Shown piece after piece: positions 7,073 to 12,325 of a stretch of 12,325 bases of DNA (positions are counted from its first letter, which is position 1; each line of letters starts with the position of its first letter). Below the pieces are notes generated by a model. The model saw nothing but the letters and a program-made list of their open reading frames with translations, did not search any database and was not told where the DNA came from. The stretch covers positions 1 to 12,325 of the forward strand of contig JAFDHR010000043.1 in the NCBI GenBank assembly GCA_019308645.1. Reading direction: 5' to 3'. Source of the stretch: Deltaproteobacteria bacterium (GTDB lineage Bacteria; Desulfobacterota; DSM-4660; Desulfatiglandales; B25-G16). The translations under genes and the position numbers were made by a program.

Positions 7073-8488
7073 ATGATGAAACAAACAACCAAAATCCCCA
7101 TATCCTCAATCATCCTGAATGAGGACATCTATCCGAGGAAAGGAATCGATCAGAAGCGTGTCGGCATATTTGCCGAAAATATCAGGGATGGCTTCAAGTT
7201 CGAGCCTATCGATATCGAGCCCGATCCTGACAGACCAGGCAAATATCGCCTGCTGGACGGTGTGCACAGGTGGAGCGCGTACAAGACAGTGGGGGTGACA
7301 GAGCCCGAGGCCGTCATAAAGGATTTAAATGGGACAGATCCGCTGCTCTACGCAGCTAAAAAGGCTATTGGCCCCAAACAATTGACAGAAGACGAGGCAA
7401 GAGACACCGCACGACGCGCATACAGTAAAAATTCCAGCCTCAGCTCCGCAGATATAGGAAAGGCCATCGGACGTTCAAGGCAGACAGTGGACTCCTACAT
7501 AGCCGATCTTCGCGCTGCAACCCAGATGGGACTCGACATCAAGATATTCCGCATGAACCGGCTCGGCATCCCCCAGGACAGGATTGCAAAGCGATTGGGC
7601 CTTCCCCAAAAGACAATATCGAATCATTTAGCCAAAATGCCAGCATTGGCAAATCAGCTAAATAGCGATTTAGAAAAAGGCTTCACCGTTGCTCAGGTAG
7701 CTGAAAAGCATGGCTGGACAGAGCCAATGGTATGGTCACTGGCCCTCTATAACAGAGAAGATATTGAACGATTCAAAGAGCTTGGTTGGGGATTAAGGAC
7801 ATGGGACCTATGGGAATGGAATGATTGCGACCGACGATTCGGAGACGACTGGCCTGGGCGCATCCCTGCGCAATTAATAGCCCACATCCTCTATTATTTC
7901 TCAAAACAGAACGACCTCATCCTTGATCCCATGGCCGGAGGTGGCGTAACACCTGACACCTGCATTGCCCTGAACCATAGATGCTGGGCCTTTGATATGA
8001 TCGATCGACCGGAAACACGGCCCGAAATCGAGCCCCACACCTGGACTCCACCAACAGCTCAACAGCCATCCTGGCCAGTAAGCTCAAAAGAAAAACCCGA
8101 CCTAATCATCCTCGATCCGCCATACTTTGGTAAAAAGGCCACCGACTATGACAAAAAAAGCATATCCGGACTGCCGAAAAAAGAATATCTGGAATTCCTT
8201 GAGGCCCTTTTTTCCCTGCTGAAGCGCAATGCTAAAAAGACAACAAGGCTGGCCTTCATCAATGCAGACTGGCGGGATTTTCAGAACAAACCAGCGGCCG
8301 AAGAACGTCATGAAGGATCAATCCTGATAGATGATTATCTCAAGATTTTAAACAAAACCGGCTGGCGGCACACCCACATCATTCAGGCCCCCATGTCGGC
8401 GCAACGCTTCACAGGAGTGGTTGTCTCTGCAATGCAAAAGAAAAGGATACTCGGAGTGACAAGCAGGTATGTGATAATTTCATCATAG
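7073..8488 (+). CDS. ParB-like nuclease domain fused to a DNA methyltransferase
   Basis: A 471-aa fusion. Residues about 5-95 are a ParB/sulfiredoxin-like domain with the DGVHRW motif (62-67). Residues about 120-225 contain HTH-like helices (ADIGKAIGRSRQTVDSYI, DRIAKRLGLPQKTISNHL and a third near 205). The C-terminal half is an N4-cytosine/N6-adenine methyltransferase: SAM motif DPMAGGGVT (from D285), then the catalytic DPPY (348-351). The order is motif I before IV. The closing APMSAQRFTG and LGVTSRYVIIS segments are typical of related enzymes and suggest an intact C-terminus. ATG codons lie at 7073 and 7076; no clear ribosome site is present. No restriction gene is adjacent, so it is probably an orphan or phage/plasmid-derived enzyme. 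Its C-rich codon use differs from the upstream operons. Confidence 0.85.
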   Translation: MMKQTTKIPISSIILNEDIYPRKGIDQKRVGIFAENIRDGFKFEPIDIEPDPDRPGKYRLLDGVHRWSAYKTVGVTEPEAVIKDLNGTDPLLYAAKKAIGPKQLTEDEARDTARRAYSKNSSLSSADIGKAIGRSRQTVDSYIADLRAATQMGLDIKIFRMNRLGIPQDRIAKRLGLPQKTISNHLAKMPALANQLNSDLEKGFTVAQVAEKHGWTEPMVWSLALYNREDIERFKELGWGLRTWDLWEWNDCDRRFGDDWPGRIPAQLIAHILYYFSKQNDLILDPMAGGGVTPDTCIALNHRCWAFDMIDRPETRPEIEPHTWTPPTAQQPSWPVSSKEKPDLIILDPPYFGKKATDYDKKSISGLPKKEYLEFLEALFSLLKRNAKKTTRLAFINADWRDFQNKPAAEERHEGSILIDDYLKILNKTGWRHTHIIQAPMSAQRFTGVVVSAMQKKRILGVTSRYVIISS

Positions 8489-8529
8489 GTGGTAAAATAG
8501 GGAAGCCTAAATATTGGAGTAATGCAGTT

Positions 8530-8703
8530 AGATAGCAACGTCCCCCATTCCCCATTTTTTCTCTTCTTATTTTCCTCTATAGCCACTTCTAATTTGCTCA
8601 CCATACTATCAAATGCCTTTTCGTCTATGCGCTTTTTTTCAACTTTCCTGATTCCTCGACTGATGACTGCAGGGGCACGTTTAAAATGTTCCGCTACTGT
8701 TTT
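8530..8703 (-). pseudogene. Decayed transposase C-terminus with DnaA-like HTH (REP-associated/IS200-like)
   Basis: The - strand frame below a TAA at 8704-8706 reads TVAEHFKRAPAVISRGIRKV and then EKKRIDEKAFDSMVSKLEV. It matches the C-terminal DnaA-type helix-turn-helix found on many REP-associated Y1 (IS200/IS605-like) transposases. The catalytic HUH and Tyr regions are absent. Just upstream, another frame (FERVLFMWSGMIKK) would join this one if the A6 run at 8700-8705 had one more A, so a homopolymer frameshift is likely. The frame stays open past 8530, but that part lies over the methyltransferase flank and does not look like the family. Confidence 0.5.
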
Positions 8704-8706
8704 TTA

Positions 8707-9074
8707 ATCATGCCTGACCACATAAACAGGACTCTTTCAAATAGTGTCATTTTCATTGTGTAATATCTAACGGGGTGAGCCCTTCGATGACCTGTCTGCG
8801 TGCCTGCCTGTGCGTGTCCGTACGCAGACAGGCAACGCACAGGCAGGTGGTTGGCTAGCTATGAAGATCCATCTCACGCAATCCTACCTTACCTCCTACC
8901 GTTACACTTGCCTGCTTCAGGCACGGTCGGCTTCCAGAATTACTCTCTTTACCGGTAAAGATCAATCTCGGATCAAAAATAGAAATAGAGGTTGAAATTT
9001 TTCGGATTTTTGTGTTAAAGCTTATACAGGTTCAAAAAGCAATTTCCTGTCACTCTCACTCAAGGAGGAGTGTT
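8707..9074. other. Gene-free stretch rich in palindromes
   Basis: No coding region here is credible. The notable content is interleaved inverted repeats (8791-8847), a hairpin TGCCTG-CTT-CAGGCA (8909-8923), and a perfect 14-bp palindrome CTTTACCGGTAAAG (8947-8960). The last 15 bases carry the ribosome site of the next gene. Confidence 0.6.
8791..8847. repeat. Interleaved inverted repeats (A-B-A'-B')
   Basis: Arm A (8791-8801, CCTGTCTGCGT) pairs exactly with A' (8822-8832). Arm B (8803-8815, CCTGCCTGTGCGT) pairs exactly with B' (8835-8847). Because the arms alternate, both stems cannot form as simple hairpins together; a pseudoknot or alternative folds are implied. A third option, TGCGT-GTCCGT-ACGCA, uses B and A'. 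It is GC-rich in an AT-rich setting and lies near the transposase relic, consistent with a REP-like element. Confidence 0.7.
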
Positions 9075-9356
9075 ATGCTCTGGTCAGAGATCCGTGGGCG
9101 CTATCCTAATCAATGGTTGATTGTTGAAGCCTTAGAGGCACATACTTCATCAGAAAACCAACGATTTCTTGACCGATTAGCTGTAATAGAAAGCTGTCCA
9201 GATGGTAACGAAGCAATGCAAAGGTATCGACAACTACACCGAAAGTACCCAGAACGTGAATTCTATTTTCTTCACACGAGCCGGGAGGAAATCGACATTC
9301 AAGAACACGAATGGTTAGGTATTCGGTTAAATCATGCAGCTGACGCTCAGATATAA
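9075..9356 (+). CDS. Conserved hypothetical protein paired with a retropepsin-like protease
   Basis: The preferred start is the ATG at 9075, behind an excellent AAGGAGG site at 9062-9068, giving 93 aa. An upstream GTG at 9012 in the same frame would add 21 residues of poor quality. The protein starts LWSEIRGRYPNQWLIVEALEAH, has a charged helical centre (AMQRYRQLHRKYPEREFYF), and ends near EWLGIRLNHA. I recognise this as a small protein often encoded just before a retropepsin-like protease in bacteria, but know no function. The 23-base overlap with the next gene indicates coupled expression. No signal peptide or membrane segment is seen. Confidence 0.72.
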   Translation: MLWSEIRGRYPNQWLIVEALEAHTSSENQRFLDRLAVIESCPDGNEAMQRYRQLHRKYPEREFYFLHTSREEIDIQEHEWLGIRLNHAADAQI

Positions 9357-9717
9357 TTTGCCATTTACAGTAGTTAAGGTTGCTTATCAAGGTGCCTCTA
9401 TAGATGTATCCGATGTCCTTATCGATACTGGTTCCGCCAGTACCATTCTGGCTGCTGATATAGTGGCTGCGATAAATATTCTTCCTGTGCCAGAAGATAC
9501 CCTGCACACTATCCGCGGTGTAGGAGGCAGGGAATTGGTATTTTTACGGAGGGTTGAACACGTGCAGGTTGGTCAATTCCAACTGAGGAATTTTGAAATA
9601 GAGATTGGCGGAATGGATTATGGGTACAAGATTAACGGTATCTTAGGGATGGATTTTCTTACTCAGAGAAGGGCACTTATCAATTTGAAGGAGATGAGGA
9701 TTGATTTTCTTGACTGA
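9334..9717 (+). CDS. Retropepsin-like aspartyl protease
   Basis: A 127-aa single-domain protein with the aspartic protease active-site motif VLIDTGSASTIL near residues 28-39, and later INGILGMDFL with the conserved Gly-x-Leu-Gly-Met-Asp-Phe segment. The size fits a single retroviral-type lobe that must dimerise to form the two-Asp active site. There is no signal peptide or membrane segment, so it is likely cytoplasmic. The start overlaps the preceding 93-aa gene and has no strong ribosome site of its own, which suggests translational coupling. Substrate is unknown. Confidence 0.85.
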   Translation: MQLTLRYNLPFTVVKVAYQGASIDVSDVLIDTGSASTILAADIVAAINILPVPEDTLHTIRGVGGRELVFLRRVEHVQVGQFQLRNFEIEIGGMDYGYKINGILGMDFLTQRRALINLKEMRIDFLD

Positions 9718-9775
9718 AAGGCTCATGAAAATTGGATCTTTTGTTTATTTGCAGGATGCATAGTTGCCCTAACAC

Positions 9776-9946
9776 TCATATATGGCTTGTTTTTGAAAAG
9801 ATATCCGCCTCAATTGATTGGAGAAATTCCTTGGGAATATCTGGAAATTGCGCAAAAATGGAGGAGCTTCCAAGGACTATGATTTCATGATCATCAGCAA
9901 CGCTCCCAGCTGCCCTGATAATATGTTCCACTTGTGAACGATTCAT
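9776..9946 (-). pseudogene. N-terminal fragment of a nucleotidyltransferase-like gene
   Basis: The - strand ATG at 9946-9944 opens a 56-aa frame reading MNRSQVEHIIRAAGSVADD, then HEIIVLGSSSIFAQFP and EFLQSIEADIFSK before TGA. This matches, from memory, the N-terminus of a family of about 180-200 aa nucleotidyltransferase-fold proteins (typically MNRxQLEHIIRAA, then a GSQAI loop and a SMEAD motif). Homology stops after EADIF, so about two-thirds of the gene is missing. The start lies 8 bases after the stop of the surE fragment, in the same direction, with only a weak AAGAAG leader. It may still be translated as a short peptide, but function is unlikely. Confidence 0.6.
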
Positions 9947-9954
9947 ATATCTTC

Positions 9955-10121
9955 TTAGAGGTCAAAGGTAAGGGAGGACAACCTTTTCACCTCTTTGAAA
10001 TCTGTAAGATCAAATGTAATTGGGGTAATGGTTATCCGGTTTTCTTGTAAGGCCTTTAAATCAGTATTTGGAATACTCTCTTCAACAGGCGTTTCACTGG
10101 CCAACCAGTAATAAGAATTCC
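9955..10121 (-). pseudogene. C-terminal fragment of a second surE
   Basis: Bases 9955-10121 encode the last 54 residues and stop codon of a SurE homologue, without the catalytic N-terminus. Bases 9982-10121 match the intact surE (11111-11250) at 134 of 140 positions. Five of the six differences fall at third codon positions; the other changes Leu to Phe. The final nine codons and stop (9955-9981) match at only 17 of 27, though the protein remains similar (KRLSSLTFDL versus KRLASIGFDL). The 5' break is immediately beside the antitoxin stop codon. No surE sequence lies beyond the toxin. Confidence 0.88.
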
Positions 10122-10418
10122 TTACTTACGAGTGGATAGAGAACCATTTAAATATTTATGTACTATACTGGAGATAAGTGTCTGATATGGAATTCCCTCT
10201 TCGATCGCCCTGATTTGAATTTGGTGATAGTCTTTCTGAGTAAGACGAAGGTTAATACGCCTATCTTTTTTCAAGGTATTGCGTGCAGCCTCTATCGCCT
10301 TTTCTTTCTCTTGATTTAAATTTTTTACAGGTTGCCACTCTTCACGTTCTATTGATTCCATTAAATCTTTTTCTTCCTGATCAATAGGCCTGAATGATTT
10401 TTGATTAAATTTGTTCAT
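10122..10418 (-). CDS. BrnA/CopG-like antitoxin
   Basis: A 98-aa, highly charged protein. The C-terminal half (RINLRLTQKDYHQIQIRA, then EEGIPYQTLISSIVHKYLNG) is the ribbon-helix-helix DNA-binding domain of CopG-type antitoxins. The acidic and flexible N-terminal 45 residues would be the toxin-binding part. It starts at 10418 behind AAGGGGG, and its start overlaps the toxin stop by one base (TAATG). In BrnTA systems the antitoxin represses the shared promoter upstream of the toxin; that is the likely regulation here. The stop codon directly abuts the surE fragment. Confidence 0.83.
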   Translation of the reverse strand: MNKFNQKSFRPIDQEEKDLMESIEREEWQPVKNLNQEKEKAIEAARNTLKKDRRINLRLTQKDYHQIQIRAIEEGIPYQTLISSIVHKYLNGSLSTRK

Positions 10419-10687
10419 TATACCCCCTTCAAACCATATCGTTTTGTGTATTTACGGCTTGGGAAAGCTGTTTTGAGAAAAATCTCGTCATTTGTTTCAA
10501 CAAAGGGCACAACAACAGCGTAGTTTTCTATTTCAAGGATATACATTTTTTGATTTGAATGCCCAGGATTTTCTTCCACTCCAACTACCTTCCCTGATTC
10601 AATCAGGTATGCAATTTCCTCAAAACATATCCCTCGCTCAAGCTTTAAAAGTTCGTTTTTTTCGGGATTCCAATTTAAATACTTCAT
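10418..10687 (-). CDS. BrnT-like toxin
   Basis: An 89-aa protein matching the BrnT plan: N-terminal W-N-P-E-K-N (residues 6-11), the ICFEEIAYLIE helix, a central hydrophobic strand pair (KMYILEIENYAVVVPFV), and C-terminal FPSRKYTKRYG, corresponding to the conserved R-K-A-T/K-R region. BrnT toxins are RelE/barnase-fold ribonucleases that act on mRNA. Toxin-first order with a downstream RHH antitoxin also fits BrnTA. The sequence is diverged from the classic Brucella family, so a related RelE-fold family is possible. A consensus promoter lies just upstream; there is no ribosome site before the ATG. Confidence 0.72.
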   Translation of the reverse strand: MKYLNWNPEKNELLKLERGICFEEIAYLIESGKVVGVEENPGHSNQKMYILEIENYAVVVPFVETNDEIFLKTAFPSRKYTKRYGLKGV

Positions 10688-10698
10688 GACAGAAATAT

Positions 10699-10727
10699 AT
10701 TATATGCTCACAGCTGCCTTTTGTCAA
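10699..10727 (-). promoter_or_regulatory. Consensus sigma-70 promoter of the toxin-antitoxin operon
   Basis: Read on the - strand, TTGACA (10727-10722) and TATAAT (10704-10699) are both perfect, with a 17-base spacer. The -10 ends 11 bases before the toxin ATG, so transcription would begin about 5 bases upstream and the mRNA would be almost leaderless. The -10 lies in an AT inverted repeat (ATATA-T-TATAT) and a CAGCTG palindrome lies in the spacer; either could form part of an operator for the antitoxin. Confidence 0.8.
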
Positions 10728-10766
10728 CAGTATATTAGCTTTATGTGTTAGCTTTAATAGTTTTCA

Positions 10767-10826
10767 GCCACCAAGACATGAAGTCACTAAGATTAGAGAA
10801 TTATCCTTTTAATACCCTTTTTTATG
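10767..10826. repeat. Second copy of the MITE-like repeat arm
   Basis: These 60 bases match the reverse complement of 364-423 at 53 positions, including an uninterrupted 20-base shared run and the poly-T tract before TATG. An inverted short arm at 11062-11078 (15 of 17 matching 10767-10783) could form the other end of a 312-bp unit covering the gap after surE. Confidence 0.65.
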
Positions 10827-10961
10827 ATGGGCTCAGTAAAATTGAACTATGTTTTTTTTGCAGTGCGTTCTTTCTTTTCAGCAAATGACCCCGGCGCTTC
10901 GCTTCAGGGTTATATATGAAAGAAACTTATAAGTTCCATAAGAGACTGTTTTAATTGCTAA

Positions 10962-11022
10962 TTTTTAATTGCTAATTGCTAATTTTAAATTTTTTTAATT
11001 GCTAATTGCTAATTTTAAATTT
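10962..11022. repeat. 30-bp tandem repeat (AATTGCTAATTGCTAATTTT unit)
   Basis: Bases 10962-10992 and 10992-11022 are exact 31-base copies at a 30-base period, sharing one base. A partial unit precedes them near 10949. Inside each unit AATTGCT is itself repeated. The tract is very AT-rich and noncoding, and lies downstream of surE. The larger gap 10688-11083 holds only this tract, the promoter, the dispersed repeat arms, and a 12-bp palindrome AACTTATAAGTT (10924-10935). Confidence 0.75.
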
Positions 11023-11061
11023 AGTTTCTTAGGAGATAAGTGAATAAAGCTCATATTTATT

Positions 11062-11078
11062 CTTTGTGTCTTGGTGGC
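11062..11078. repeat. Short inverted arm of the dispersed repeat
   Basis: The reverse complement reads GCCACCAAGACACAAAG and matches 10767-10783 at 15 of 17 positions. It ends 6 bases before the surE stop codon, so the repeat reaches almost to the coding end. Confidence 0.5.
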
Positions 11079-11083
11079 TCTCT

Positions 11084-11842
11084 TTAAAGATCAAAACCAA
11101 TAGAAGCCAGCCTTTTCACCTCTTTGAGATCTGTAAGATCAAATGTAATTGGGGTAATGGTTATCCGGTTTTCTTGTAAGGCTTTTAAATCAGTATTTGG
11201 AATACTCTCTTCAACAGGTGTTTCACTGGCTAACCAGTAGTACGAATTCCCTCTCGGATCGTTCCTTTTTTCATATACGTCTCTTTGTCTCACAAGATCC
11301 TGTGTAGTAAAAGATATACCCTTAATTTGATTCTCAGGCATGGCTGGTATATTCACATTTAAGGCTGTTCCTTCTCTCAGGCTGTTCTGTGTGACAAACT
11401 TGATCATCTGGCGTGAAAATTTTGCAGGAAAGCTAAAATCAGGATCATTTTTGGTGGCCAGCGAAATAGCAACCGAGGGGATACCCAGAAAGGCTCCCTC
11501 TGTGGCAGCAGAGACAGTTCCAGAATATAAAAGGTTTATGCCTACGTTAGAGCCCATGTTAATTCCTGAGATGATCATATCCGGTCTCTGTTGCAATATT
11601 TCCTGGATAGCTATTTTCACACAGTCAGCAGGAGTTCCGCTTACCCCGTAGCCAAAGAAAGTCCCGTTTCTCTTGAACCGTCTCACCCGTAATGGGTTAG
11701 ACAGGGTAATGGCGTGGCCTACTGCACTCATCTCTGTTTCAGGGGCAACCACAGAGAGATCAAAATCACCCTTTAACTCCCCATAAAGGGCTATAAGGCC
11801 CTCTGCTAATATGCCATCATCATTTGTCAAAAGTATTCTCAT
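11084..11842 (-). CDS. surE: 5'/3'-nucleotidase SurE
   Basis: A 252-aa, full-length SurE: a metal-dependent nucleoside monophosphate phosphatase of the cytoplasm, linked in other bacteria to stationary-phase survival. The N-terminal LLTNDDG carries the metal-binding Asp pair (D8, D9). SGTPADCVKIA, ISGINMGSNVG and YSGTVSAATEGAF are the other family motifs. The ATG at 11842 is preceded by TTAGGTGAAAA. It is transcribed away from fdhD. Its C-terminal 140 bases have a near-identical partner in the fragment at 9982-10121. No terminator hairpin is seen after the stop; dispersed repeats begin at once. Confidence 0.96.
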   Translation of the reverse strand: MRILLTNDDGILAEGLIALYGELKGDFDLSVVAPETEMSAVGHAITLSNPLRVRRFKRNGTFFGYGVSGTPADCVKIAIQEILQQRPDMIISGINMGSNVGINLLYSGTVSAATEGAFLGIPSVAISLATKNDPDFSFPAKFSRQMIKFVTQNSLREGTALNVNIPAMPENQIKGISFTTQDLVRQRDVYEKRNDPRGNSYYWLASETPVEESIPNTDLKALQENRITITPITFDLTDLKEVKRLASIGFDL

Positions 11843-12152
11843 TTTTCACCTAATGTCACTATCTATACAATATTATCAGGAACAATAAAAGTTTTAAAGT
11901 CAGGAAATTGCGGCATTCTCTGTTCATTTTTCAGATGAAAAATTTTGTCCTTGAAATTCTTCTCTTAGTAGCCGATAGTTTCTGAAGTCTCTGTATTATT
12001 ATTTCGTGGATCGATGGTAATAGTGCAGCCCCTACTTTTATGACGGGATGGGCAATTTCCTGAAGGAGATATCTATTGGTCAAGGTGGAGGTGGCCCCAG
12101 CCCTATTTGGGGTGTGAACGGGCACGGCTGATGATTGGGAGGAAGAAGTGTA

Positions 12153-12325
12153 ATGGACGCTATAGAGAGACTTTCTGTAGTGAGGGTTACAGGGAAAGGA
12201 AAAAGGAAAATAGAGGATATCGTTGTTACTGAGGCCCAGCTAACCATCGTTGTAAATAATCAGAGGCTGATAACATTGCCTTGTTCACCCAATGATCTAC
12301 AATTTCTTGCAATCGGCTTTCTTTT
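12153..12325 (+). CDS. fdhD: Formate dehydrogenase accessory sulfurtransferase FdhD, 5' end (partial)
   Basis: The frame starts at ATG 12153 behind GGGAGGAAG (12138-12146) and runs off the window after 57 codons. An in-frame TGA at 12132 excludes a longer start. The sequence has the family's opening: a charged RVTGKGKRKIEDIVVTE, then LTIVVNNQRLITLPCSPND and LQFLAIGFL, which matches the conserved C/S-P-x-D-L-x-x-L-A-x-G-F-L of FdhD. FdhD transfers sulfur from IscS to the molybdenum/tungsten cofactor of formate dehydrogenase. The catalytic CxxC loop lies beyond the window. It implies a Mo/W formate dehydrogenase in this organism. The 310-base gap to surE holds no gene that I can support. Confidence 0.9.
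   Translation, partial: MDAIERLSVVRVTGKGKRKIEDIVVTEAQLTIVVNNQRLITLPCSPNDLQFLAIGFL

Noticed and set aside
8810..8995. A 61-codon + strand frame.
   Set aside because: It runs over the interleaved palindromes, has no ribosome site and looks like chance coding.
9012..9074. An upstream GTG start extending the 93-aa protein by 21 residues.
   Set aside because: The ATG at 9075 has an ideal AAGGAGG site, which lies inside the supposed extension.
9718..9879. A + strand frame continuing the protease after its TGA, with a membrane-like segment, suggesting stop readthrough.
   Set aside because: It has no start codon and is antisense to the nucleotidyltransferase-like fragment, whose opposite-strand codons explain it.
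11931..12125. A 64-codon - strand frame starting at GTG between surE and fdhD.
   Set aside because: No ribosome site, no recognisable family, and the position between divergent genes favours a regulatory gap.
11863..12152. A possible molybdenum-cofactor riboswitch before fdhD.
   Set aside because: Only a short CCCCA/TGGGG stem is visible; I cannot see the conserved core of a known motif.

Overview
The window looks like chromosome from an uncultured, strictly anaerobic bacterium of moderate GC. The evidence is a four-subunit pyruvate:ferredoxin oxidoreductase, an NADH-linked flavin/iron-sulfur trimer of the kind used in electron bifurcation, and the start of fdhD, a formate dehydrogenase maturation gene. 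Many short, imperfect inverted repeats in the gaps (phrases such as CACCAAGACACAAAG and AATTGCTAATTGCTAAT) are a style I associate with candidate-phylum and planctomycete or deltaproteobacterial genomes. No marker fixes the phylum, so this is inference.

Layout. Bases 1-6034 are the metabolic block, all on the + strand: the end of porG, a 157-bp MITE-like inverted-repeat element, porD-porA-porB, then a nuoE-like, a nuoF-like and a nuoG-N-terminus-like gene. A HIT-family hydrolase follows (6148-6561). From about 6562 to 11083 the character changes to an accessory or scrap region. It holds a decayed LexA/S24 C-terminus, a ParB-domain/DNA methyltransferase fusion (7073-8488), a decayed transposase tail with a DnaA-like helix-turn-helix, interleaved palindromes, and a 93-aa protein plus retropepsin-like protease pair. 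It then has an N-terminal fragment of a nucleotidyltransferase-like gene, a C-terminal fragment of a second surE, and a complete BrnT/BrnA-like toxin-antitoxin pair. The intact surE (11084-11842, - strand) and the divergent fdhD (from 12153) return to housekeeping content.

How the genes work together. PorGDAB converts pyruvate and CoA to acetyl-CoA, CO2 and reduced ferredoxin. The E/F/G-like trimer carries FMN, a predicted NADH site and many Fe-S clusters, so it could exchange electrons between NAD(H), ferredoxin and a third partner. No hydrogenase or formate dehydrogenase catalytic subunit is encoded in the window, so the third partner is unknown.

The most unusual structure is on the - strand between 9776 and 10687: toxin, antitoxin, surE C-terminus and nucleotidyltransferase N-terminus in a row. 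The surE piece is 134/140 identical to the intact surE 1 kb away, and 5 of 6 differences are at third codon positions. Identity then drops abruptly to 17/27 over the last nine codons although the protein stays similar. This points to a recombination mosaic from a functional homologue rather than a simple local duplication.
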